Shown here: in pieces, positions 44,619 to 55,787 of the stretch
How positions within the stretch are numbered: the stretch's first letter is position 1
Layout: each line of letters opens with the position of its first letter
From: Stutzerimonas stutzeri KOS6
Lineage (GTDB): Bacteria; Pseudomonadota; Gammaproteobacteria; Pseudomonadales; Pseudomonadaceae
Reading direction: 5' to 3'
DNA length: 64,000 nucleotides
Assembly (NCBI RefSeq): GCF_000307775.2
Contig: NZ_KK020676.1
Location: 1,586,576 to 1,650,575, forward strand
Made by a program: the position numbers and the translations under genes
The notes under the pieces: generated by a model
Database searches by the model: none
What the model saw: only the letters and a program-made list of their open reading frames with translations
Told to the model about the DNA's origin: nothing

Positions 44619-45143
44619 ATGAAAACCCTCACCGATCACCTGGCCCAGTACGCCGCCTACCACCGCGACCCGCGCAACCTGCTCACCCATTTCGTCGGCA
44701 TTCCGCTGATCGTCATGGCGGTGGCCGTTCTGCTGTCGCGCCCGGGGCTGTCATGGGCAGGACTCTGGATCAGCCCGGCGGCAATGCTGTCGTTTGCCGC
44801 TGCGGTTTTCTATCTTCGCCTGGATCTGCGCTACGGCCTGCTGATGAGCACCGTGCTGCTGCTATGTCTCTGGCTGGGCGCGGGGCTCGCCGCTGCTGCC
44901 ACGGCGCTCTGGCTGGGGGTGGGGCTCGGCCTGTTCGTGCTCGGTTGGATCATCCAGTTCGTCGGCCATTATTTCGAAGGTCGAAAGCCAGCGTTCGTCG
45001 ACGATCTGAGCGGGCTGATCATCGGGCCGCTTTTCGTAGCGGCCGAGATCGGCTTCATGCTTGGTTTGCGCGAGTCGCTGCGCCAGGCCATCGAGGCACG
45101 CGTCGGTCCGGTGCGCCTGCGTCAGTCAGTAGCGCGCGGCTGA
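44619..45143 (+). CDS. Mpo1-like (DUF962) membrane protein
   Basis: 174 residues with four membrane segments. MKTLTDHLAQYAAYHRDPRNLLTHFVGIPLIV begins the family; the conserved His-rich part is FVGHYFEGRKPAFVDDLSGLIIGPLF (about 118-143). The yeast homologue Mpo1 is an iron-dependent dioxygenase acting on 2-hydroxy fatty acids, using the conserved histidines (YHRDPRN, THFVG, GHYFEGRKP), all of which are here. The bacterial role is inferred from this family. Confidence 0.85.
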   Translation: MKTLTDHLAQYAAYHRDPRNLLTHFVGIPLIVMAVAVLLSRPGLSWAGLWISPAAMLSFAAAVFYLRLDLRYGLLMSTVLLLCLWLGAGLAAAATALWLGVGLGLFVLGWIIQFVGHYFEGRKPAFVDDLSGLIIGPLFVAAEIGFMLGLRESLRQAIEARVGPVRLRQSVARG

Positions 45144-45148
45144 GTGCA

Positions 45149-45892
45149 TCAGGGCCTGACAGCCATCCACTGGTCGCTGAGGCTACGGGCATGGCGGTCG
45201 ACCGTGATCGGCGCGAAGGGGCGGCCCGAGGCGGTAGTGAAATTATTGCTGCCGCTGTTCATGTCCTCCAGCGCCACCTTGAGAAAATCCCAGCGGGTCT
45301 TAAGCCTGGCCAGCGCCGGGTCGTGCTTGTCATCCAGTTCCGCCAGTTGCGCATCGATGGCTGGCACCAAACCGCGCTCGTCCTGCCCGAGGTAGGTGTC
45401 CGGCTGCTCGCGAGCGATCTCGAAGGAACCGATATAGGCGCGACTCAGATACTGCACGGCGAGATACTCGACCTTCGCCGGCAATTCCGCCCGCGCGTCT
45501 GCGCCCTGTTGCTCGCGAACCGCGGACAGGAAGTCGCGCAGCGCCTTGCTCAGCTGCAACGGCCAGCCCCAGGGCATGTCGTCCTCCTCGTAACCGAAGC
45601 TCGCCCCTTCGCGCAGTCGGGCCTGAAGCGCCTGATGGCTTTCGCGTAGTGCACTGGTGGGGGCGGGAACGTCGAGCAAAGCGGCATTCAGCGCCTGGAT
45701 GTCTGCTTCCAGGCGCATCAGGTGGGCCTTCTGGAAACCTTCGCCGCGGTAGAGCAGCAGGCTGCTGGTGGCGCGGTTCGCGTGGATCTGCATGCTTTGC
45801 AGGGGTGCGATTGGCTCGGCCTGGGCTGCTTCGGTGAAGCCGGGCAGCATCGCCAGTATCAGCAGTAGCCAGAAACGAGTGAAACGATTCAT
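45149..45892 (-). CDS. Periplasmic protein of unknown function
   Basis: 247 residues. A clear signal peptide (residues 1-25, ending EAAQAEP) is followed by an all-helical protein with no motif I recognise. Conserved-looking segments include EDDMPWGWPLQLSKALRDFLSAV and YLSRAYIGSFEIAREQPDTYLGQDERGL. The lack of transmembrane or lipobox sequence points to a soluble periplasmic protein. It converges on the Mpo1-like gene (5-base gap). The C-terminus is basic. No operon partner is obvious. Confidence 0.7.
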   Translation of the reverse strand: MNRFTRFWLLLILAMLPGFTEAAQAEPIAPLQSMQIHANRATSSLLLYRGEGFQKAHLMRLEADIQALNAALLDVPAPTSALRESHQALQARLREGASFGYEEDDMPWGWPLQLSKALRDFLSAVREQQGADARAELPAKVEYLAVQYLSRAYIGSFEIAREQPDTYLGQDERGLVPAIDAQLAELDDKHDPALARLKTRWDFLKVALEDMNSGSNNFTTASGRPFAPITVDRHARSLSDQWMAVRP

Positions 45893-46048
45893 CGTCGTGC
45901 TCCTTTCTTATTTTTATAGAAGCGCTGCGTGCAGGTTGGCAGCGATCCGAGCCTAGCGGAGTGCTGGCCAAGTGGTATCACCCCAAAGAATGATTTGTGC
46001 CGCTTTGCAGTCAATCAGGCGGTATCGTGCGACAGTCGGACGCGATCG

Positions 46049-47623
46049 CTAGAGCATCTTCTCGAGGCCGATAAAGGTGGCGAACCAGGCATTGAAACGG
46101 CGCCAGAGCCCGCCCGGCTCCTTTTCGATGACGCGCAGGCGGCCGTTGTCCTCGGCAATCCAGACCATCCTGCTGTGCCCGTCGCGCTCCTCCAGGCGTA
46201 CCTCGTAGCTCAGGGCCGGTGACATGCCTTCGAGCGTCAGACGGTGGACTTCGCGGGCCAGCTCCCTGCTTTGCACCAGAATTCCCACTTCGCTGTTCCA
46301 TAACACCGAGCGTGGATCGAGGTTCAGCGAGCCAATGAATACCCTCTCCTGATCGAAAACCGCGGCCTTGCTGTGCAGGCTGGATTCCGATTCGCCGAGG
46401 AAACTGTACGACGGCTCCTGGTCCGGCTGCCGGCGCAGTTCGAACAGGCGTATTCCCAGCGTCAGCATCTCTTCGCGATAAGGGCCGTAACCGCCATGAA
46501 CGGCTGGCACATCGGTGGCCTCCAGCGAGTTGGTGAGGATACGCACGCTGACGCCTGCTCCGGCGCGGTCGGCCAGGTATTGCACGCCGCTGTCGGTGGG
46601 CACGAAGTAGGCGGAAACCAGCGTCAGCTCGCGGCTCACGGTCCGCAGGGCGGGGGCGAGTTGCGTAGTCAGCAGCAGCGAGGTATCCGGTACGCCTTCG
46701 GCGAGCAGTTTTTGCGGCGCGTCCCACAGTGCTTCGGCGGGCGCCCAGATGAGTTCGCCCAGCCATTGCGCCAGTTGCGGGCGCTGCTTGTAGCGCATCA
46801 GGCGTCGATACTGCTCGCTGTTTTCGTGACGCGCCTGCTGCAGGTAGTCACGCAACTTCTGCCGCGCTTTGTCCAGGCTGGCTTGCCGTGGTTGCTGCCA
46901 GAGAAAATGCTGGATGGGCACGCTCAGTTGATCGTTCCAGTATTCATCGAAGCTCTGTGCCAGCTGCTCGGCTACCGGTCCCGCGCCGAGCAGGTCGATA
47001 TCGGTGAAGTTGATGCCCTGATCCGCCTCGAAATACTCGTCGCCCAGGTTGCGGCCTCCGACGATCGCCAGGCTACCATCGACCAGCATCAGCTTGTTGT
47101 GCATGCGCCTGTGCTGCAGTGACAGGTGCAGCAGGCGGCCCAGGGTCCTGGTGACGGCATTGCTGCGCCCGAGGTGAAGAGGGTTGAAGACACGAATCTG
47201 GATGTTGGGGTGCGCGGCCAGCGTCGCGATCTGGTAGTCCTGCCCGTCGCTGGTGGTGTCGTCCAGCAGCAACCGCACGCGAACGCCGCGATCGGCTGCC
47301 TGCAGCAGTTCGTCGATCAGTGCGCGGGTGGTCAGGCCGTCGTGGACGATGTAGTACTGCACGTCCAGGCTGAGCTGCGCGGCGCGAATCATTTCGCTAC
47401 GGGCGGCGAACGCCTCGGTGCTTTCGGCCAGCAGGCGAAAGCCCGAATGGCCGGCCGGGTGGCCGGCGGCGAGCTGCTGTATGCGCCGGCCCAGTGCTGA
47501 CGCCTCCGGTGCCACTGCATAGGACTCGCTCGGCTCGGGGTGGCTGGCACAGCCGGCCAGCAGCACCAGCAGCAAAACGGTCAGGTAGGCGCGCAAGTTT
47601 TCTCCGGCTATGCATCCTTTCAT
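46049..47623 (-). CDS. Phospholipase D/cardiolipin synthase-like lipoprotein
   Basis: 524 residues. Lipoprotein signal (VLLLVLLAGCASHP, Cys near 25). Two HKD motifs: HNKLMLVDGSLAIVGGRNLGDEYF (about 174-197) and HSKAAVFDQERVFIGSLNLDPRS (about 415-437). This is the phospholipase D superfamily; it resembles the ClsC/YmdC branch of cardiolipin synthases but here is anchored as a lipoprotein. It likely acts on phospholipids at the cell envelope. Substrate uncertain. Confidence 0.88.
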   Translation of the reverse strand: MKGCIAGENLRAYLTVLLLVLLAGCASHPEPSESYAVAPEASALGRRIQQLAAGHPAGHSGFRLLAESTEAFAARSEMIRAAQLSLDVQYYIVHDGLTTRALIDELLQAADRGVRVRLLLDDTTSDGQDYQIATLAAHPNIQIRVFNPLHLGRSNAVTRTLGRLLHLSLQHRRMHNKLMLVDGSLAIVGGRNLGDEYFEADQGINFTDIDLLGAGPVAEQLAQSFDEYWNDQLSVPIQHFLWQQPRQASLDKARQKLRDYLQQARHENSEQYRRLMRYKQRPQLAQWLGELIWAPAEALWDAPQKLLAEGVPDTSLLLTTQLAPALRTVSRELTLVSAYFVPTDSGVQYLADRAGAGVSVRILTNSLEATDVPAVHGGYGPYREEMLTLGIRLFELRRQPDQEPSYSFLGESESSLHSKAAVFDQERVFIGSLNLDPRSVLWNSEVGILVQSRELAREVHRLTLEGMSPALSYEVRLEERDGHSRMVWIAEDNGRLRVIEKEPGGLWRRFNAWFATFIGLEKML

Positions 47624-47655
47624 TCATGCTTGGACGTTGCGCTTCGTCCGAAAAT

Positions 47656-48987
47656 TCAGAAACGGTCCTTCAGTCGATACCAGAGCATGCCCAGGGCCAG
47701 CAGTGGCGAGCGCAGGGCAGGCCCGCCGGGGAAGGTCGGATGTGGCACCTTGGCGAACAGGTCGAAGCCACTGTCCTGCTGCCCGGCAATGGCCTCAGCG
47801 AGCAGTCGGCCCGCCAGGTGCGTGGCGTTCAGGCCATGCCCGGAATAGGCCTGGGCATAGAACACGTTGCTGTGCTCCGGCAGGCGGCCGATCTGCGGCA
47901 GGCGGTTGGCGCCGATGCCGATCATCCCGCCCCACTGGAAGTCGATGCCGATGCCGACGAGCTGCGGAAATACCTCGAGCATCTTCGGCTGCATGTAGGC
48001 GGCGATGTCCTTGGGGTCGCGCCCCGAATAGTGACAGGCACCACCGAACAGCAGCCGGCCATCGGCGGAGAGGCGGAAGTAGTCGAGTGCCACCCGCTGG
48101 TCGCAGACCGCCGTGTTCTGCGGCAGCAATTCCCGGCGCAGGGGTTCGGGCAGCCGCTCGGTGGCGATGATGTAGCTGCCGGCTGGCAGCACCTTGCCGG
48201 CGAGTTTCGGCTGCAGGCCCTTGAGGTAGGCGTTGCAGGCCAGGACGAGATTGTCCGCCTGTACCACGCCCTGCCGCGTATGGACCCGCACCTGCGGGCC
48301 GTACTCGATGCGTTCGACGGCCGATTGCTCGAACAGGCGCACACCCAGCGATTGCGCGGCGGCGGCTTCGCCAAGCGCGAGGTTCAACGGGTGCAGGTGC
48401 CCCGAGCCCATGTCCAGCAGGCCGCCGAGGTAGCGTTGGGAGCCAACCACCGCGGCCAGGTTGGGGCGTGACACGCGCTGCAGGGGATGTGGATAGCCCA
48501 GGCGCAGCAGGTCGGAATAGTCTTCGTCGAAGCTCTTCAGATGCCGGGGTTTGGTCGCCAGGTCGCAATAGCCCCAGGTCAGGTCGCAGTCGATGGCGTA
48601 GCGCTCGATGCGCTGGCGGACGATGTCCACCGCTTCGAAGCCCATGCGCTTGAGTTCGTCGACGCCTTCTTCGCCGAGGACTCTGCCGAACTGCTCGACA
48701 TCATGCCCGACGCCGCGAATCAGCTGGCCGCCATTGCGTCCGCTGGCACCCCAGCCGATGCGTTGCGCTTCCAGCAGGATGACGCTGAAACCGCGTTCGG
48801 CCAGTTCGATGGCTGTGTTGAGGCCGGAGAAGCCGCCGCCGACGATACACACGTCGGCCCGTTGTTCGCCTTGCAACGATTCGCAAGCAAGCTCGCGATT
48901 GACGCTGGCGGCATAGTAGGAGGGCGCATGTACGCTGTCGTTCGACGCGGATGCCTGATGCTTTATCGAAGAGTCATATGTCTGCAT
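47656..48987 (-). CDS. FAD-dependent amine oxidoreductase (PuuB/PauB-like)
   Basis: 443 residues from MQTYDSSIKHQASASNDSVHAPSYYAASVN. DAO-type FAD site VCIVGGGFSGLNTAIELAERGFSVILLEA (about 42-70), then GWGASGRNGGQLI. It resembles gamma-glutamylputrescine oxidases; in P. aeruginosa a PauB homologue lies at this locus beside lrp-dadA. Probably oxidises a gamma-glutamyl-polyamine. Together with the PauR-like gene at 51478 it points to polyamine use here. Confidence 0.85.
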   Translation of the reverse strand: MQTYDSSIKHQASASNDSVHAPSYYAASVNRELACESLQGEQRADVCIVGGGFSGLNTAIELAERGFSVILLEAQRIGWGASGRNGGQLIRGVGHDVEQFGRVLGEEGVDELKRMGFEAVDIVRQRIERYAIDCDLTWGYCDLATKPRHLKSFDEDYSDLLRLGYPHPLQRVSRPNLAAVVGSQRYLGGLLDMGSGHLHPLNLALGEAAAAQSLGVRLFEQSAVERIEYGPQVRVHTRQGVVQADNLVLACNAYLKGLQPKLAGKVLPAGSYIIATERLPEPLRRELLPQNTAVCDQRVALDYFRLSADGRLLFGGACHYSGRDPKDIAAYMQPKMLEVFPQLVGIGIDFQWGGMIGIGANRLPQIGRLPEHSNVFYAQAYSGHGLNATHLAGRLLAEAIAGQQDSGFDLFAKVPHPTFPGGPALRSPLLALGMLWYRLKDRF

Positions 48988-49089
48988 GCGCCTAGGGTAG
49001 ACCGGAGCGATGCCGCGGAGCAAAGCCGAACCTTACCAGCGGTGGCATGCGATACCTGTCATGGTGCTGCTGCCCGGCTTCTAGCCGCT

Positions 49090-49578
49090 CTAGTCCGGGA
49101 CGGGCAGGTCGAGTGATTCCTTGATCTCTTCCATCACGATATAGCTCTTCGATTCGCGCACATGCGGCAGCTTCAGCAGGATGTCGCCGAGCAATTTGCG
49201 ATAGGAGGCCATCTCCGAGATGCGCGCCTTGACCAGGTAATCGAAGTCGCCGGACACCAGGTGACACTCCAGTACATGGGGCAGCTTGAGCACGGCTCGG
49301 CGGAATTCCTCGAAGATGTCGCCGGACTTGTACGCCAGGCTGATCTCGACGAATACCAGCAGGCCCGCCTTGAGGTGCTGCGGATTCAGCCTGGCCGAGT
49401 AGCCCATAATGATGCCCTCGCGCTCCAGGCGGCGTACCCGCTCGGTACATGGGGTGGTCGACAGGCCGACGCGCTCGCCCAGTTCGGTGAACGGCAGGCG
49501 TCCTTCAGCCTGCAGGATGCGCAGGATATGGCGGTCGATCTTGTCCAGTTCGCGACGTGTCTGATGCCGGGTTCTCAA
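49090..49578 (-). CDS. lrp: Lrp/AsnC-family regulator of alanine catabolism (DadR/Lrp)
   Basis: 162 residues. Helix-turn-helix at about 12-55 (LDKIDRHILRILQAEGRLPFTELGERVGLSTTPCTERVRRLEREG), then a RAM effector domain (LPHVLECHLVSGDFDYLVKARI). It is divergent from dadA with 145 bases between, the arrangement in which Lrp-type DadR activates dadA in response to alanine in pseudomonads. Confidence 0.93.
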   Translation of the reverse strand: MRTRHQTRRELDKIDRHILRILQAEGRLPFTELGERVGLSTTPCTERVRRLEREGIIMGYSARLNPQHLKAGLLVFVEISLAYKSGDIFEEFRRAVLKLPHVLECHLVSGDFDYLVKARISEMASYRKLLGDILLKLPHVRESKSYIVMEEIKESLDLPVPD

Positions 49579-49723
49579 GGGATATACCCTCCATTAAAAG
49601 CAATCGAGGCGTGGAAAAATGCCAAAGATAGCTTTTTATATGGTGAATATCACTGCATAGGCCTTCTTATACTCCGCTCAATAGTGATCTGGAAAAGCCC
49701 GTTGCAACGGGTGGGAGGCAGCA

Positions 49724-51022
49724 ATGCGTGTACTGGTATTGGGTAGCGGTGTGGTTGGCACTGCCAGCGCCTACTATCTGGCGCGAGCCGGTTTCGAGGT
49801 AGTCGTGGTCGATCGGCAGCCGGCGGTGGCGATGGAAACCAGCTTCGCCAATGCCGGCCAGGTGTCGCCCGGTTATGCCTCGCCCTGGGCTGCCCCCGGC
49901 GTTCCGTTCAAGGCGATGAAGTGGCTGTTGCAGCGCCACGCACCACTGGCCATCAAGCTCACCGGTGACGTCGACCAGTACCTGTGGATGGCGCAGATGC
50001 TGCGCAACTGCACCGCAGCCCGCTATGCGGTGAACAAGGAGCGGATGGTGCGGCTGTCCGAATACAGTCGCGATTGCCTCGACGAATTGCGTGCCGAAAC
50101 CGGTATCGGTTACGAGGGACGCCAGCTCGGTACCACACAGTTGTTCCGCACCCAGGCGCAGCTGGATGCGGCGGCCAAGGACATCGCCGTACTGGAACGT
50201 TCCGGCGTGCCCTACGAGCTGCTGGATCGTGCGGGTATCGCGCGGGTCGAGCCGGCCCTGGGGAAAGTGGCGCACAAGCTGAGTGGCGCTCTGCGCCTGC
50301 CTAACGACCAGACCGGCGATTGCCAGATGTTCACCTCGCGCCTGGCCGAAATGGCCGTGGAGCTTGGGGTCGAGTTCCGTTTCGAACAGAATATCCAGCG
50401 TCTCCAATATGCCGGCGACCGGATCGACGGGGTATGGATCGACGGCAAGCTGGAGACGGCAGACCGCTACGTGCTGGCGCTCGGCAGCTACAGCCCGCAG
50501 ATGCTCAAGCCGTTGGGCATTCGCGCTCCGGTCTATCCGCTCAAGGGCTACTCGCTGACCGTGCCGATCAGCGATCCGGCGATGGCGCCGCAATCGACCG
50601 TGCTCGATGAAACCTACAAGGTGGCCATTACCCGGTTCGATCAGCGTATCCGAGTTGGTGGCATGGCCGAGATTGCCGGGCATGACCTCTCGCTCAATCC
50701 GCGTCGGCGGGAAACCCTGGAAATGGTCGTCGGCGATCTGTTCCCGATGGGCGGTGATCCGGCCGAAGCGGAATTCTGGACCGGGCTGCGACCGGCGACG
50801 CCGGATGGGACACCGATCATCGGTGCCACTCCCTATCGCAACCTGTTCCTTAACACTGGCCATGGTACGCTCGGCTGGACCATGGCCTGCGGCTCCGGCC
50901 GGGTGCTCGCCGATCTGCTGGCTTCCAGGCGCCCGCAGATCAGCACCGAGGGGCTGGACATCTTCCGTTATGGCAAGCGTAAGGAAACCCGTAAACATGC
51001 CCATCCGGCGGCTGCACACTGA
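49724..51022 (+). CDS. dadA: D-amino acid dehydrogenase
   Basis: 432 residues, full length. FAD-binding N-terminus [32 protein letters not shown] and the substrate-domain marker [24 protein letters not shown] (about 38-61); [20 protein letters not shown] near the C-terminus. It deaminates D-alanine to pyruvate and passes electrons to the respiratory chain. The ATG at 49724 follows GGGAGGCAGCA. A ridA-type gene starts inside its last codons. Confidence 0.97.
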   Translation: MRVLVLGSGVVGTASAYYLARAGFEVVVVDRQPAVAMETSFANAGQVSPGYASPWAAPGVPFKAMKWLLQRHAPLAIKLTGDVDQYLWMAQMLRNCTAARYAVNKERMVRLSEYSRDCLDELRAETGIGYEGRQLGTTQLFRTQAQLDAAAKDIAVLERSGVPYELLDRAGIARVEPALGKVAHKLSGALRLPNDQTGDCQMFTSRLAEMAVELGVEFRFEQNIQRLQYAGDRIDGVWIDGKLETADRYVLALGSYSPQMLKPLGIRAPVYPLKGYSLTVPISDPAMAPQSTVLDETYKVAITRFDQRIRVGGMAEIAGHDLSLNPRRRETLEMVVGDLFPMGGDPAEAEFWTGLRPATPDGTPIIGATPYRNLFLNTGHGTLGWTMACGSGRVLADLLASRRPQISTEGLDIFRYGKRKETRKHAHPAAAH

Positions 51023-51371
51023 AACCCGCTACAGCGAGGCGGTCATCCACAACGGCGTGGTGTATCTGTCCGGACAGTTGGCCGATGATCTGGCCGGCGA
51101 CATCCGCCAGCAGACCCGCGAAACCCTGGCGAGCATCGAGCGCTTGCTGGACGAGGTCGGCACCAGCAAGGCCCGGCTGTTGTCAGCGACGATCCATCTC
51201 AAGGATATCGCTGCCGACTACGCCGGTATGAACGAGGTATGGGACGCCTGGCTCGCGGCGGGCACGGCGCCGGCACGTACCACGGTCCAGGCGCTGATGT
51301 ACGTACCCGAAGTGCGGGTGGAAATCACCGTCGCCGCCGCGATGCCCGTTCTCGCCGGTCCGGTGCTCTGA
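50997..51371 (+). CDS. RidA-family protein (dadA-linked)
   Basis: 124 residues, starting at ATG 50997, 26 bases before the dadA stop in another frame. [34 protein letters not shown] begins the fold; the catalytic Arg is expected in [27 protein letters not shown] near the C-terminus. It probably removes the imino acid formed by DadA. In P. aeruginosa this gene is followed by dadX; here the next gene is a cupin regulator. Confidence 0.92.
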   Translation: MPIRRLHTETRYSEAVIHNGVVYLSGQLADDLAGDIRQQTRETLASIERLLDEVGTSKARLLSATIHLKDIAADYAGMNEVWDAWLAAGTAPARTTVQALMYVPEVRVEITVAAAMPVLAGPVL

Positions 51372-51477
51372 GTCCCGATGCGGGCGACCGACGTTTCGAT
51401 CAGAGTGTTGTAAATTCTGAACGCCATTGCCATGATAAGCCCCCTCATCGCTTCGCTCTTGAAAGGGGGCTCCCGTA

Positions 51478-52026
51478 TTGGACGTCGGCGTTCGACTGCA
51501 AACCATCCGCAAGCTCAAGGGCCTGTCCCAGCGTGAACTCGCCAAGCGTGCAGGCGTTACCAATAGCACCATTTCCATGATCGAAAAGAACAGCGTCAGC
51601 CCGTCTATCAGCTCGCTGAAGAAGGTGCTGGGAGGTATCCCCATGTCGCTGGTGGAGTTCTTTTCGCCCGATTTCGAACAGGATGGCGACACCCCGGTGG
51701 TCTACAAGGCGGGTGAGCTGATCGATATTTCCGATGGCGCAGTGAGCATGAGGCTGGTGGGCAAGGCGCACCCGAGCCGAGCCATCGCCTTTCTCGACGA
51801 AACCTACCCGCCCGGCACCGATACCGGCGAGGAAATGCTCGCACACCAGGGCGAAGAGGCCGGCATGCTGATTCATGGCCGGCTGGAGCTGACGGTCAAC
51901 GGCCAGGTGTACGTACTGGAAACCGGCGACAGTTACTATTTCGAGAGCAGCAAACCGCATCGCTTCCGCAATCCGTTCGACGAGCCTGCTCGTCTGATCA
52001 GTGCGACGACCCCGGCCAATTTCTGA
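51478..52026 (+). CDS. pauR: XRE-cupin regulator (PauR/PuuR-like)
   Basis: 182 residues from TTG 51478 with a GGGGG-type ribosome site about 9 bases upstream. Helix-turn-helix at about 5-60 (VGVRLQTIRKLKGLSQRELAKRAGVTNSTISMIEKNSVSPS), then a cupin at about 105-175 (GEEAGMLIHGRLELTVNGQVYVLETGDSYYFESSKPHRFRNP). PauR in P. aeruginosa represses polyamine genes and is relieved by putrescine or cadaverine; the same place in gene order supports this call. Confidence 0.85.
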   Translation: MDVGVRLQTIRKLKGLSQRELAKRAGVTNSTISMIEKNSVSPSISSLKKVLGGIPMSLVEFFSPDFEQDGDTPVVYKAGELIDISDGAVSMRLVGKAHPSRAIAFLDETYPPGTDTGEEMLAHQGEEAGMLIHGRLELTVNGQVYVLETGDSYYFESSKPHRFRNPFDEPARLISATTPANF

Positions 52027-52124
52027 GCGGCCGTGGCAGCTGCTGCTGCATCGCCCGTTGCGACAATGGGTCGCGGCTAGGCCCCGTGCCGGCAAGGGTT
52101 GTTTCGGCGGGCCAGGCTTGCCGC

Positions 52125-52130
52125 TATACT
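52125..52130 (+). promoter_or_regulatory. Candidate -10 of the cytochrome c5 gene
   Basis: TATACT, 57 bases before the GTG start. The upstream match is weak (TTTCGG at 52102-52107, spacing 17). Confidence 0.4.
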
Positions 52131-52187
52131 AGCGCCCGCCTGCGTAACCGTGGCCGCGGGCGTGTCTAGCCACAATGAGGGTGTAAG

Positions 52188-52613
52188 GTGAACCTGATTA
52201 AGAAGATCCTGGTAGCACAGACTGCCGTAGTGGCCCTGTGGGCAATGAGCGCTCAGGCTGCGACTGACGAAGCCATCGCCGAGCGTCTCAAGCCGGTGGG
52301 CGAAGTATGTATTCAAGGTGAAGAGTGTGCCGCTGCTGGTGCCGGCGCTGCCGCCGCCGCAGGTGGCGCAGCCCGCAGTGGTGCCGATGTGTACGGCAAA
52401 TTCTGTACTGCCTGCCACAGTTCCGGCCTGCTGAACTCGCCGAAAACCGGTGACACTGCCGCCTGGTCCGCACGTGCCGATGCTGCGGGTGGCCTGGATG
52501 GCCTGCTCAAGCATGCCATCAGCGGTATCAATGCCATGCCGCCGAAAGGTACCTGTGGCGATTGCTCCGATGACGAGCTGAAGGCTGCGATCCAGCACAT
52601 GTCCGGCCTCTGA
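52188..52613 (+). CDS. cycB: Cytochrome c5
   Basis: 141 residues from GTG 52188 with GTGTAAG before it. Signal peptide (residues 1-25, ending AQAATDE), a Ala/Gly-rich linker (EECAAAGAGAAAAAGGAARSG), then the haem-binding CTACHSSG (about 66-73), the axial methionine in GINAMPPKGTCGDCSDDEL and the cysteine pair of the c5 class (CGDC). A small periplasmic electron carrier; the gene follows pauR in the conserved Pseudomonas order. Confidence 0.92.
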   Translation: MNLIKKILVAQTAVVALWAMSAQAATDEAIAERLKPVGEVCIQGEECAAAGAGAAAAAGGAARSGADVYGKFCTACHSSGLLNSPKTGDTAAWSARADAAGGLDGLLKHAISGINAMPPKGTCGDCSDDELKAAIQHMSGL

Positions 52614-52631
52614 TCGAGCGTCTGGCATTAT

Positions 52632-52661
52632 CGACACGGCCGCCTTCGGGCGGCTTTGTCG
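52632..52661 (+). terminator. Terminator after cytochrome c5 gene
   Basis: GCCGCC-TTCG-GGCGGC (52639-52654) with an imperfect lower extension (CGACAC/TTTGTCG), 25 bases after the stop and followed by TTTGTCGTTT. Good intrinsic terminator. Confidence 0.85.
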
Positions 52662-52740
52662 TTTCTGCGGGGAGCAAAGCGCGGCTGGTTCGAGTCGAAC
52701 GGCTACAGGCCGGATGCAATCGACGCCAGAGGAGCCCTGC

Positions 52741-54166
<1,426 letters not shown>

Positions 54167-55785
54167 TCAGCCGAACAGCTGCTGCTTGCGCCGCAGCCAG
54201 CGGTAGCCGTAAGGTCCGAGCCCGAGCTTCAAGGGCGACCCTTCCGGCTGGCCGTATTCGCGATCGGCGAGTACGTCGACCATGTCCTGAAGGTCATCGG
54301 CCTGAATCGTCACGGTTGTCTCCCGGTCCGCCAGATTGACCAGCATGAGCACCGTGGAGCCGTTGTCGTGACGAATGGCGAATACCGCGGGATCGTCGAC
54401 CCCGACTGTCTGGCGCTCGCCAATACCGATTTCGCGCAGACCGATGCGGGTGCGGATCATGTTGCCGGTGCGCGCCATCAGCGAGTCGCTGCGCAGAGTC
54501 TGGGCGAACACGTTGATTTTCGCGTAGCTGAACGGACCCTCGTCGATCAACGGCGCGGCCAGCTCGCCAGTGGTGCAGGAAAAACCGGCGTTGGCTCGTT
54601 GGACCACTGCATGGGCGTGCACACGGCCTCCCGTTCCGGGCGTTCCATATCATCGCCCATGCCGATCTCCTCGCCGTAGCGGATGATCGGCGTGCCCGGA
54701 AGTGAAAACAGCAGGGCGTGGCTGGCGGCAATGCGGCGTTCATCGCCATCGAGCATGGGCGCGAGCCTTCGGCGGATGCCGCGGTTGTAGGCGCGCATCC
54801 GCGGGTCGGGGGCGAAGGTTTCCATCACCTCGTTGCGCTCGCTTTCGTTCAGGCGATCCAGGCTCAGTTCGTCATGGTTGCGAATCCATAGCGCGTACTG
54901 TGAGTGGCTCGGCGGCAGTGGCTGGCCGTTCAGGGCGCGGCACAGGGGCTCTGCCCGTTGTCGCGCCAACGCCAGGAAGAAGTGGTTGTTGGTCCAGAAA
55001 TCGAGCAACAGGGTGACGCGGTCGGCCTCGTCGCCAAAATACTCGACGTACTTCTCCGGATCGGTATCGATCTCGCCGAGCAGCACGGTTTCCGGGCGGC
55101 GCATGGTGACGAAATCACGCATATGCTCAAGCAGCCAGTAGCCCTTTTTCAGGTCGCCGCCGCCAGCCTGGCGCACCATATGCACGGCCGCGTCGATGCG
55201 AAAGCCGGAGACGCCCAGGCGCAGCCAGAACGACATGACTCGCTCGATCTCGTGGATCACCCGCGGGTTGGTCAGGTCAAGATCCGGCTCGTGCTTGTAG
55301 AACAGATGGCGGTAGTACTGCCCGGCCTGCTCGTCCCAGGTCCAGACGCTGTCCTCCACCGTCGGGAAGACCGGCTCGATGGAGTCGTCCGGCTCGTCGG
55401 CCCAGATGTAATAGCCGCGGTAGGGCGAGTTGCGGTCCCGGCGGGCCTCCTGGAACCACTTGTGCTCGCTGGAGGTGTGTTGCACCAGCAGTTCGACGAT
55501 CACATGCAGGCCCAGCTCCTCGGCCTTCTCCAGCAGCGCGACCATGTCGGCCAGGTCGCCGAAGCGCGGTGCAACCTGCAGGTGATCGGTGACGTCGTAA
55601 CCGGCGTCGCGAAAGGGCGATGCGTAGAACGGCATGATCCACACCGCGGTGGCGCCCAGTCCGCGGATGTAGTCCAGGCGTTCGGTGATGCCGCGCAGGT
55701 CGCCGCAGCCGTCGCCGTTGCTGTCGCGAAACAGGGCGGGATCGACCTGATAGATCACCGCGTTGCGATACCAGAGTGGGCGCAT
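54167..55785 (-). pseudogene. GH13 alpha-amylase/trehalose-synthase-like protein, frameshifted
   Basis: Frame one runs from ATG 55785 (MRPLWYRNAVIYQVDPALFRDSNGDGCGDL) through the catalytic barrel: nucleophile in GFRIDAAVHM, acid/base in LLGEIDTD, NHDELSLDRL, up to CTPMQWSNE near 54595. It then slips; the other frame (NAGFSCTTGELAAPLIDEG... to the stop at 54167) holds the C-terminal beta domain. Adding one base at about 54588-54595 joins them to about 539 residues. Unusually, region I reads VELLVQHTSSEH, lacking the common N-H. Adjacent to a second GH13 gene. Confidence 0.85.
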
Positions 55786-55787
55786 GC

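Noticed and set aside
43145-44632. 495-codon minus-strand frame opposite the chemoreceptor
   Set aside because: Shadow frame; composition typical of antisense to high-GC helical genes.
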